DNA of 17,516 bases from JBHELQ01 sp046262995 (GTDB taxonomy: Bacteria > Actinomycetota > Thermoleophilia > Solirubrobacterales > Thermoleophilaceae): NCBI GenBank assembly GCA_046262995.1, contig JBHELQ010000018.1, positions 1-17,516 of the forward strand, in the 5' to 3' direction. Every line of letters begins with the position of its first letter. Within the stretch, counting starts at the first letter, position 1. Shown one piece after another: positions 1-5,975 of the stretch. The position numbers and the translations under genes were made by a program. The notes under the pieces are model-generated. The model ran no database searches. It was not told the DNA's origin and saw nothing but the letters and a program-made list of their open reading frames with translations.

Positions 1-425
1 CCTTCGACTACGGGATCGGGCCCAAGCTCGCGATCGTCGCCTTGATCTGCTTCTTCCCGCTCACCGTCAACGTGCTCGACGGCCTGCGGGCGGTCGAGCC
101 CGACCTGCTCAAGCTGATGCGGAGCCTGGGCGCCTCGCGGCTCCAGTCCCTGCGCAAGGTCGAGCTGCCCGCGGCCCTGCCCTACTTCTTCAGCGGGCTG
201 CGAGTCGCGTCGACCGTCTCGGTGATCGGGGCCGTCTTCGGCGAGTGGGCGGGCGCCGACGAAGGGCTCGGCCGGCTCGTCCTGCTAGGAAACAACCAGC
301 TCCAGACCCCGCGCGTCTACGCGGGAATCGTGATCCTGACCCTGATGGCCGTGGCGCTGTTCGCGCTGGCAACGCTTGCGGAGCGCCTCGCCTGCCCCTG
401 GAACCGGAAGGAGCCCACCCCGTGA
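1..425 (+). CDS. ABC transporter permease, 3' part (cut by window start)
   Basis: C-terminal 141 codons of a binding-protein-dependent inner-membrane permease; the reading frame is open from base 3 and the N-terminus lies outside the window. The cytoplasmic EAA loop that docks on the ATPase is visible (GASRLQSLRKVELPAALP, bases 129-182). It is followed by two hydrophobic stretches and a short polar tail. This loop form is typical of the SsuC/TauC/ThiX permease group, which works with NMT1/ThiY-type binding proteins. The next gene encodes such a protein and overlaps this one by 4 bases (GTGA), so the pair is one transcription unit. The substrate cannot be read from the permease alone; a thiamine pyrimidine precursor is the best guess from the neighbour, and sulfonate-type substrates are an alternative. 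Confidence 0.9.
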   Translation, partial: FDYGIGPKLAIVALICFFPLTVNVLDGLRAVEPDLLKLMRSLGASRLQSLRKVELPAALPYFFSGLRVASTVSVIGAVFGEWAGADEGLGRLVLLGNNQLQTPRVYAGIVILTLMAVALFALATLAERLACPWNRKEPTP

Positions 426-1423
426 TCCGACCCCTCGCCCTCGTCGTCTGCGCCCTGGCCCTGGTCCTGTCTGGTTGCGGCGAGAAGAAGGAGAGCCTCG
501 GCCCGAAGGGATCCAAGCCGTTCGAGCTGCTGCTCGACTACTTCCCGAACGCGGACCATGCAGGGATCTACGCGGCTCAGGCAGCGGGCGACTTCCGCCA
601 GGCGGGGCTCGACCTGAAGATCCGCAAGCCCTCCGACCCCGCGGCGCCGATCAAGCAGGTGGCGGCCGGCCGGGTCGACCTGGCGATCTCCTACGAGCCG
701 GAGGTGCTGCGCGCCCGCGACAGGGGCCTTCGCGTCGTCTCGGTCGGTGCGCTCGTGCAGAGGCCGCTGACCTCGATCATCTCGCTGCCGCGGGCGAGGA
801 TCCGCCGGCCGGCGGACCTGGGCGGCAAGACCGTGGGCACCGCGGGAATCGACTACCAGACGGCCTACCTGCAGTCGATCCTGCTGGACGCCGGGCTCCG
901 GCCGAAGCGCACCAGGGTGCGCAACGTGGGCTTCAACCTGGTGCCGGCGCTGATCGCGAAGAGGGTGGACGCGATTCTCGGCGGCTACTGGAACTACGAG
1001 GGCGTGGACCTGCAGTTGAGGCGGCGCCGGCCACGGATCATCCGGATCGAGAGGGCGGGAGTCCCGACCTACAACGAGCTCGTGCTGGTCGCGAACGAGG
1101 ACGCGCTGGAGCGTGACGGCGGCCGTATCCGGGCCTTCGTCGCCGCCCTGTCTCGCGGGGCGCGGGCGCTGCGAAGGGACCCCAAGCGGGCGATCCAGGG
1201 GCTCCTGAAGGCCAACCCGGACCTGGACCCCCGGCTCCAGCGAGCGTCGGTCAAGGTCACCCTGCCGGTCTTTCAGCCGGCGGCTGGGAAGCCGTTCGGC
1301 TGGCAGGACCCGGGCCAGTGGAACAGGTTCACCGCCTGGATGAACGACAACCACCTGCTGAACCGGACGCCCGACTCGAAGGGCGCGTTCACGAACGAGT
1401 TCCTGCCGGGAGCGGGCCTCTGA
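422..1423 (+). CDS. NMT1/ThiY-like substrate-binding lipoprotein of an ABC importer
   Basis: Extracytoplasmic solute-binding protein of 333 aa. I chose the GTG at 422: it overlaps the permease stop as GTGA, has a GGAAGGAG ribosome site 8 bases upstream, and gives a proper lipoprotein signal peptide with lipobox LSGC (Cys19 lipidated). The frame is open further upstream, but that part lies over the permease gene. After the signal comes LLDYFPNADHAGIYAAQAAG, the pattern of the NMT1/THI5 family (ThiY: pyrimidine precursors of thiamine). A later GGYWNYEGVD segment fits the same fold. It would deliver ligand to the permease encoded just upstream; no ATPase is visible here and it probably lies outside the window. 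Family call is firm; ligand is inferred, and riboflavin- or sulfonate-type ligands are possible. Confidence 0.88.
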   Translation: MIRPLALVVCALALVLSGCGEKKESLGPKGSKPFELLLDYFPNADHAGIYAAQAAGDFRQAGLDLKIRKPSDPAAPIKQVAAGRVDLAISYEPEVLRARDRGLRVVSVGALVQRPLTSIISLPRARIRRPADLGGKTVGTAGIDYQTAYLQSILLDAGLRPKRTRVRNVGFNLVPALIAKRVDAILGGYWNYEGVDLQLRRRRPRIIRIERAGVPTYNELVLVANEDALERDGGRIRAFVAALSRGARALRRDPKRAIQGLLKANPDLDPRLQRASVKVTLPVFQPAAGKPFGWQDPGQWNRFTAWMNDNHLLNRTPDSKGAFTNEFLPGAGL

Positions 1424-1437
1424 GCGGAGCCCCGGCC

Positions 1438-1468
1438 GCCTGGTCCGAGAGCAACACTCGAGTCAGGC
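1438..1468 (+). terminator. Hairpin terminator after the importer operon
   Basis: A 12-position stem (GCCTGGTCCGAG pairing with CTCGAGTCAGGC, one mismatch and two G-U pairs) with a 7-base loop starts 15 bases after the stop of the binding-protein gene. No T-run follows, as is common for hairpin terminators in GC-rich actinobacteria. The position at the end of the plus-strand operon supports the call. Confidence 0.5.
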
Positions 1469-1491
1469 CCGAATCGTGAAGGCAAGCCCTT

Positions 1492-1544
1492 GGCGCGGCG
1501 TGAGCCGGCCGTCTCGCTTTGCGCCATAAGCGATGGGCCGCGCC
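1492..1544. other. Nested inverted repeat, function unknown
   Basis: Two perfect nested stems: outer GGCGCGGC (1492-1499) with GCCGCGCC (1537-1544), and inner TCGCTT (1514-1519) with AAGCGA (1528-1533) around an 8-base loop. It lies in the 232-base gap between the 3' ends of the importer operon and the minus-strand thioesterase-like gene. It could be a terminator for the gene arriving from the right, or a small structured RNA. It matches no tRNA or known RNA family that I recognise. I see no convincing gene in the rest of the gap. Confidence 0.3.
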
Positions 1545-1655
1545 TCAGCGTCCGCGCTATTGCTTTCACGCGGAAGCGGAACTCCCGGGCGCACACGCCG
1601 GAAAGAAGGTTGAGGTGCTCTTGCGGGCCGCGGGCGCGCAGGCTTTCCGCCGCCG

Positions 1656-2363
1656 CTATCCCTCTCGCGGCTCGATCAGGAGTGCACGCGCGACGGCGAG
1701 CGGCTCGCCATCGCGCGATAGCACAGCCGACCCGGCGTGGCGTTTCCGATCGACGGTTTCCATCGGCCAGCCGATTACGACGTGCTCCTCGCCGGCGACC
1801 ACGGGCGCGTCGATCCGAGCGGTAAGCCGCGCGAGCACGCCGGCTGGCGCGTCCGCGTCGATATACGCTGCCCAGGAGGCCGGGCAATCGAGCACGGCCC
1901 ATACGAACTCCGGCAGCACACCTCCGGCCGCGTTGGCCGTCCACGCAGGCGGAGTCCACGGCGAGGCGACGAGCTGGCGCCCCGCGACCGCGCCCGCGAA
2001 CACCTCCAACGCGTCCTCGCGCGTTCGTCCGCAGACGAAGCAGCGACAGAAGGGGCCCTCCAATACGCCCCTGTAGCGCGCCGTCGCCAGGCGTGCTTCC
2101 TGCGGGCTCACAGGTGCCGGCACGTCGACCTTGAGCTCAGATGCCAATCGAGCCTCTGCGACAAGCGCCTCGCCGTCGAGCACACGAACGGAACCGTCGC
2201 TCTGGCGCACCACATCGAGCCTCGTGTCGAGGGGTATCGGACGCCTCAGGCTGACCTCCGCTGGTCCGTCGAGGAAGCCGGCAAAGACGCCCGAGCAATA
2301 CCCGCCGTTACCGCTGTCGAGAGGCCCGTTGAAACGTCTTGGTATGGAAACGGGCTCGGACAC
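1656..2363 (-). CDS. Hotdog-fold thioesterase-like protein
   Basis: Protein of 235 aa that resembles actinobacterial acyl-CoA thioesterase-like hotdog proteins. The N-terminal GNGGYCSGVFAG (18-29) and the central CFVCGRTREDALEVFAG segment (from residue 108) are the recognisable parts. The C-terminal half (AVLDCPASWAAY, then LARLTARIDAP and GWPMETVDRKRHAGSAV) reads as a second hotdog unit, so the whole is probably a double hotdog. Start is GTG at 2363; no clear Shine-Dalgarno sequence lies in front, which weakens the start choice. It would hydrolyse or bind an acyl-CoA, but no substrate can be named. It stands alone: 108 bases separate it from DUF1326 upstream, and downstream it converges with the importer operon. 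Codon choice looks slightly less GC-biased than in the neighbours. Confidence 0.7.
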   Translation of the reverse strand: MSEPVSIPRRFNGPLDSGNGGYCSGVFAGFLDGPAEVSLRRPIPLDTRLDVVRQSDGSVRVLDGEALVAEARLASELKVDVPAPVSPQEARLATARYRGVLEGPFCRCFVCGRTREDALEVFAGAVAGRQLVASPWTPPAWTANAAGGVLPEFVWAVLDCPASWAAYIDADAPAGVLARLTARIDAPVVAGEEHVVIGWPMETVDRKRHAGSAVLSRDGEPLAVARALLIEPREG

Positions 2364-2449
2364 GGGCTGACTATCTCACCCCAGGCGCGGAGGAGCCGTC
2401 GTCATCGAGCCGAGCTTCTCCTTCGCGCGATTAGCGAGCGTCGTTTGTT

Positions 2450-2471
2450 GCGCTAAACCGCCAGCTAGCGC
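2450..2471 (-). terminator. Possible hairpin after the DUF1326 gene
   Basis: GCGCTA (2450-2455) and TAGCGC (2466-2471) form a 6-bp stem with a 10-base loop directly after the DUF1326 stop codon on the minus strand. No T-tract follows, and the stem is short, so this is only a candidate. Confidence 0.3.
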
Positions 2472-3074
2472 TCAGGCGGCCCAGGCGAACTCAGACGCCG
2501 AGATCCCCGTCTTCCCCTCGTACTCGATGCCGAAGGCGCTGATCTTCGAGCGCTTGGCCTCGGCGGCGTTGAACTCCGACGAGGCCGGATGGAAAACGCC
2601 GACGAGTCGCACCGGCTCGCCCGTCTCCACGCCGAAGGGAACGATGTCCTCGATCTCGAAGTCGATCGCGTCCCCGATCTTGACGCTGTGGCTCAGCCCG
2701 TCCTCCTCGACCTCGAACGGCGCCCGCTCGACGCCGAGCATCTCGCCGATCAAGGGCGCCGCGGCCTCCATCGGGCCGCCCTTCTGTCCGCCGAAGACGG
2801 CTGCGAGCTTGTCCAGTTGCTCGTCGGTGGCGTCCTCGTCGACGAAGAGGCCGAGGCGCCAGTTGCCCTCGGTCATGACCTTGGGGGTGTCCGCGATCGC
2901 GGCGACCTTGAGGCCGCTGACGTCGGTGCCCTCGATCTCGCCTTCCTTGATGTTGAAGACAAGGGTGACCCGGCAAAAGTCGTTGGTCGCGCCGTGATCC
3001 ATCGACATGTTGCACGGGCACATGAGGTCGCACGAGCACGTCTCGAAGTAACTCCCCTTCAGGCTCCAGGACAC
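2472..3074 (-). CDS. DUF1326 domain protein
   Basis: Conserved 200-aa protein of the DUF1326 family, function unknown. The hallmark is the Cys-rich N-terminus ETCSCDLMCPCNM (Cys13, 15, 19, 21) followed by Cys34, a set that could bind metal or cycle redox. The rest is a soluble alpha/beta protein with no signal peptide or membrane segment. Start is GTG at 3074: a strong GGAAGGAG lies 6 bases upstream and the family N-terminus (SWSLKGSYFE) follows directly. An ATG two bases upstream is out of frame. It follows msrB on the same strand with a 141-base gap that contains a hairpin, so it probably has its own promoter. In some genomes a DUF2182 membrane protein is the partner; none is present here. 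Confidence 0.9.
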   Translation of the reverse strand: MSWSLKGSYFETCSCDLMCPCNMSMDHGATNDFCRVTLVFNIKEGEIEGTDVSGLKVAAIADTPKVMTEGNWRLGLFVDEDATDEQLDKLAAVFGGQKGGPMEAAAPLIGEMLGVERAPFEVEEDGLSHSVKIGDAIDFEIEDIVPFGVETGEPVRLVGVFHPASSEFNAAEAKRSKISAFGIEYEGKTGISASEFAWAA

Positions 3075-3179
3075 ATCTGTCTCCTTCCGCGTTGGTTGGC
3101 GAGCGCGATTCTCCCAACATTCGAAGCTGCCGGGCTTCCGGAACGGCAGACTCCCCCTTTGCGCGATGAGCAGCGGCGC

Positions 3180-3208
3180 CGCCGGCGATCCGGCAGCGCC
3201 CGCCGGCG
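3180..3208 (-). terminator. Possible hairpin terminator after msrB
   Basis: Two copies of the self-complementary octamer CGCCGGCG (3180-3187 and 3201-3208) can pair around a 13-base loop. The structure sits 7 bases beyond the msrB stop, in transcription direction. No T-run follows. Confidence 0.35.
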
Positions 3209-3215
3209 CGGTCTG

Positions 3216-3617
3216 TCAGTCGCCGTCCGAGTCCAGGTCAAGCGCCAGGGAGTTGATGCAGAAGCGCTGCCCGTCGGGGCCGGGGCCGTCGTCGAAGACG
3301 TGGCCGAGATGCGAGCCGCAGCGCGCGCAGTTGACCTCCGTGCGCGTCATCCCGAGGCTCCGGTCCTGCTTCAGCTCGACCGCCTCGGCCACCGCCGGCT
3401 CGGTGAAGCTCGGCCAGCCCGTGCCGGAGTCGAACTTGGAGTCGGAGCTGAAGAGCTCGTTGCCGCAGGCCCCGCAACGGTAGATGCCGTCCTGCTTGGA
3501 GTAGGTGTAGGCACCGGTGAACGGTGGCTCCGTGCCCGCCTCGCGTAGGACCTGGTAGCGCTCGGGCGGGAGCTCCTCGCGCCACTCCTGCTCGCTCTTC
3601 TGAACCTTCTCCGCCAT
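3216..3617 (-). CDS. msrB: Peptide-methionine (R)-S-oxide reductase MsrB
   Basis: Reduces the R-epimer of methionine sulfoxide in proteins, using thioredoxin as usual reductant; cytoplasmic (no signal peptide). At 133 aa it is a full-length single-domain SelR protein. Visible features are two zinc-binding CxxC pairs (Cys48/Cys51 in CGAC, Cys97/Cys100 in CARC), the core GTGWPSF motif (residues 65-71), HLGHVFDDGP (103-112) and the catalytic cysteine in RFCINS (Cys120). The Cys is standard cysteine, not selenocysteine. Start is ATG 3617 with a GAAGAG ribosome site. It lies 31 bases after the DNA glycosylase gene on the same strand, so co-transcription as a damage-repair pair (alkylated DNA, oxidised protein) is possible. 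Confidence 0.97.
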   Translation of the reverse strand: MAEKVQKSEQEWREELPPERYQVLREAGTEPPFTGAYTYSKQDGIYRCGACGNELFSSDSKFDSGTGWPSFTEPAVAEAVELKQDRSLGMTRTEVNCARCGSHLGHVFDDGPGPDGQRFCINSLALDLDSDGD

Positions 3618-3648
3618 CAGCTCTTCAGTCGATCCTAGCCGCCGGGCG

Positions 3649-4509
3649 TTACACGTATCGGGCGCCCAGCGCGTAGGTGCCCGCCAGGCCCGCGAACGGC
3701 TCGTAGGGCGCGAAGTACGCGCGCACCTCGTCCTCTGCCGCTCGACGGCCCAGGCCGGCCAGCCGGCCCACCAGCTTCACGTACTTGAGGTCGCCGGCCG
3801 GCAGCTGATCGTCGCGCCCCTGGCCCTCGAAGGCGAGCTTCTCGAGTGTCCAGGCGCCGATGTTGGAGATCGTTCGGAGCCGCTGCCAGGCCGGCTCGTG
3901 CTGGACCGCTAGATCCGCCCTGCCGGAGGCCACCTCGCGGGCGGCGCGCACCATTGCGATCGCCCGCTTTCCCGCGAGCCCGCAGGCCTCGAGCTCGGCG
4001 GGCGAGCGCTCGGCCAGGCTCCCTGCGGTTGGCACGTCACGGAGCGTGCCGCAGGCGCTTCGCGGGCCATAGCGCCGCACGATCTGCCGCTGTATCGCCA
4101 CGGCGCGCTGGGAGTCGATCAACTGCTCGCAGACCGCCCACGCGAGCGCCTCGAACGGCTCCGGGCGGCGGACCGGTCGCAGCCATGGCCGTAGGGCCAC
4201 CACCCTGCCGATCAGGGGATCGCGGCGGAAGCGCCTATGGAACTCGGACAGGTCGTGGTCGACTCCCACCGCGAAGCGCATGCGCTCGAGCGCCAGCAGA
4301 GCCGCTCCGCGGCTCGGCGCCTCGGCCCGGAAGCGGACCGCCCCGGGCGAGGCCCAGGCCGCCACCACCGCCGGCTTCCCCTCCGCGTGCAGGAGGCGCA
4401 CGAGCGCCTCCCCCCGCCGGCGCAGCACGCCGTCCCGGCCCGCCGGAGGCATGCGGAAGGGTCCCTCGGGCACTACGTCGCGCTCGACGACGGCGGGCGC
4501 CGCCGCCAC
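3649..4509 (-). CDS. AlkA-type DNA-3-methyladenine glycosylase (HhH-GPD)
   Basis: Base-excision repair glycosylase of the helix-hairpin-helix GPD superfamily, 286 aa, close to AlkA (282 aa in E. coli). The helix-hairpin-helix lies at about 213-222 (LRTISNIGAW) and the catalytic aspartate follows in LPAGDLKYVK (Asp240). The preceding domain has EPFEALAWAVCEQLIDSQRA, the usual AlkA start of the catalytic domain, behind a ~110-residue N-terminal domain. The frame is open far upstream, but I chose GTG 4509 because its first base is the last base of the preceding gene's stop (TAGTG), a coupling start. The hairpin turn reads SNIGAW where most AlkA proteins have PGIGPW. OGG-type activity is unlikely because the Lys before the GPD loop is not evident. 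Confidence 0.9.
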   Translation of the reverse strand: MAAAPAVVERDVVPEGPFRMPPAGRDGVLRRRGEALVRLLHAEGKPAVVAAWASPGAVRFRAEAPSRGAALLALERMRFAVGVDHDLSEFHRRFRRDPLIGRVVALRPWLRPVRRPEPFEALAWAVCEQLIDSQRAVAIQRQIVRRYGPRSACGTLRDVPTAGSLAERSPAELEACGLAGKRAIAMVRAAREVASGRADLAVQHEPAWQRLRTISNIGAWTLEKLAFEGQGRDDQLPAGDLKYVKLVGRLAGLGRRAAEDEVRAYFAPYEPFAGLAGTYALGARYV

Positions 4510-4802
4510 TAGCGCTTCAGCAGGTGAACGTCGACCAGGAAGGAGCGCGTCCCGGCGACCTCCACCCCGCGCGCCCGGCGACGCCGCAGCGAGCGCACGA
4601 CGGACGACCCACGCGGGCGCCTGAGCACCCGCACGAGCGTCCAGGCCATGACCCCCGCGAGGAAGCCGACGGTGCCCACAGCCGCCACGACCGGCAGCGC
4701 CACCGGCGCCGGCCGCTCGATCGGCCGTGCCTCGGCCAGGACCGGCAGCGGCCGCTCCCGGTCGCTCTCGGGCAGGGCAGGCGTGTCGGATGGCTCGGGC
4801 AC
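4509..4802 (-). CDS. Small single-pass membrane protein, unknown function
   Basis: Protein of 97 aa, not recognised as a named family. It has an acidic and proline-rich N-terminus (1-32), one hydrophobic helix at about 35-60 (VALPVVAAVGTVGFLAGVMAW), then a very arginine-rich segment (62-79) and a C-terminal RSFLVDVHLLKR. The positive-inside rule puts the C-terminus in the cytoplasm. Start GTG 4802 is weakly supported: no good ribosome site is visible. It lies 30 bases after the GNAT-like gene and its TAG stop overlaps the glycosylase GTG by one base, so it belongs to the same minus-strand unit. Open length without stops and typical codon positions favour a real gene. Confidence 0.65.
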   Translation of the reverse strand: MPEPSDTPALPESDRERPLPVLAEARPIERPAPVALPVVAAVGTVGFLAGVMAWTLVRVLRRPRGSSVVRSLRRRRARGVEVAGTRSFLVDVHLLKR

Positions 4803-4832
4803 GACTGCCGAGTCTACCCCGGTCGGCGACGC

Positions 4833-5960
4833 TCAGTGGAGCGAGCGCTCGTACAGGCGGTAGCGCTTCACGACACGCCCGTTCAGCGCCTCCATGCCCC
4901 GGTTCAGCGACTTGTTCGTCTCGAGCACCCACCCCGCCTCCCCCCACTTCACGCGCGTGGCCGCGGCCATGTTGAAGTGCTCGATGTATAGCCCCGCGGC
5001 CACACCGGCGTGCTGGTACTCGGGCTTCACGCCGAGGAAGCCGATCCGGCAGCGGTCGATGATTCGCCGGCGCCGGAGGAAGTGCCACCAGCCGACGGGC
5101 AGGATGCGGCCCTTCATCCGCTTCAGCACCTGGTTGATGTCCGGAACCGTGATCGCCACGCCGACCACCTGGCCGTCGTCGCGCTCGGCGACCATGAACC
5201 AGTCGGGGTCGAACACCAGCTGGAGCTCGGCGGCGTACGCGTCCATGTCCTCCTTGGAATACGGGACGAAGCCCCAGTTGCGCCGCCACGCCGTGTTGTA
5301 GAGCTCCCGGAAGACCTCCAGCTCGCGGCGCAGGGACCGCCGCCTCATGTGCCGGATGCGAATGCCGTGCTTCGGCTCGAGCTGCTCGGCCAGCTCGAAC
5401 ATGATCGGCAGGATGTTGGAGCGCTTCTCGACCACGTGCTCCCACATCAGGAGGTCAATGGCCTTCTCCAGGCCCGCCTCCTCCAGCAGGCGCTGGTAGT
5501 ACGGCGGATGCCAGGGCTGCTTGATCATCGGCTCCCGCTCGAAACCCTCGATCAGCACCCCCGCCTCGTCGTTCATCGAGAAGTCCATCGGCCCCACCAT
5601 GCGGTCGCGGCTCCGCTCGCGAAGCCACGCGCTCGCGGCGTCCAGCAGGGCGGCGAGCGTCTCCGGTTCCTCGTCCACCTCGAGGAAGCCGAACATGCCC
5701 CAGCGGTTGTCGTGGAAGTCGTTGAAGGCGTGGTCGATCTGGGCGCTGATCCTCCCCGTGACCCGGCCGTCGCGGCGGGCCAGGAAGAGCTGCGCCTCGG
5801 CGTGCTTGAAGTAGGCGTTGAAGCGCCGGCTGAGGAACATCCGCCGCTCCAGCCGCAGCGGGGGAATCCACTGCTCCGCGTTAGCATGCAGGCGGTACGG
5901 CAGCTCGATGAACTCCCGCAGATCGCCGCGGGACGCGACCGGGCTAACGATCGCCGACAC
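4833..5960 (-). CDS. GNAT-fold acyltransferase-like protein, ceramide-synthase candidate
   Basis: Protein of 375 aa of the long, YghO-like GNAT group. The N-terminal part carries QWIPPLRLERRMFL and AYFKHAEAQLFLARRDGRVTGRISAQ; the middle has VGPMDFSMNDEAGVLIEGF. The C-terminal GNAT unit has an acyl-CoA-binding-like VKPEYQHAGVAAGLYIE (about 311-327) and the family ending GWVLETNKSLNRGMEALNG plus KRYRLYERSL. From memory, this group includes the bacterial ceramide synthase (bCerS) described in Caulobacter, which N-acylates the sphingoid base. I chose GTG 5960; the frame runs back to an ATG at 6017, but that would overlap the divergent gene. Only 15 bases separate it from the divergent oxoamine synthase. 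Fold is confident; the ceramide role is inferred from context. Confidence 0.82.
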   Translation of the reverse strand: MSAIVSPVASRGDLREFIELPYRLHANAEQWIPPLRLERRMFLSRRFNAYFKHAEAQLFLARRDGRVTGRISAQIDHAFNDFHDNRWGMFGFLEVDEEPETLAALLDAASAWLRERSRDRMVGPMDFSMNDEAGVLIEGFEREPMIKQPWHPPYYQRLLEEAGLEKAIDLLMWEHVVEKRSNILPIMFELAEQLEPKHGIRIRHMRRRSLRRELEVFRELYNTAWRRNWGFVPYSKEDMDAYAAELQLVFDPDWFMVAERDDGQVVGVAITVPDINQVLKRMKGRILPVGWWHFLRRRRIIDRCRIGFLGVKPEYQHAGVAAGLYIEHFNMAAATRVKWGEAGWVLETNKSLNRGMEALNGRVVKRYRLYERSLH

Positions 5961-5975
5961 GGCGCGGGACCCTAT

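Noticed and set aside
245..421. In-frame upstream extension of the binding-protein frame
   Set aside because: It lies over the permease gene and would bury the lipoprotein signal peptide. GTG 422 with its own ribosome site explains the gene.
1424..1655. Possible tRNA or small RNA gene in the gap
   Set aside because: No tRNA cloverleaf could be built; only the hairpins listed are supported.
1656..2363. Horizontal acquisition of the thioesterase-like gene
   Set aside because: Codon use looks slightly less GC-biased, but no mobile element, direct repeat or tRNA flanks it, and no composition statistic was computed.
4510..5445. In-frame upstream extension of the DNA glycosylase frame
   Set aside because: It overlaps two genes on the same strand in another frame and reads as Arg/Ala/Gly-rich low-complexity sequence. 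AlkA length fits the start at 4509.
5010..5975. Long plus-strand open frame running into the oxoamine synthase frame from upstream
   Set aside because: It is antisense to the GNAT-like gene, has no domain, and is the usual stop-poor shadow of GC-rich codons. The family N-terminus begins at 5976.
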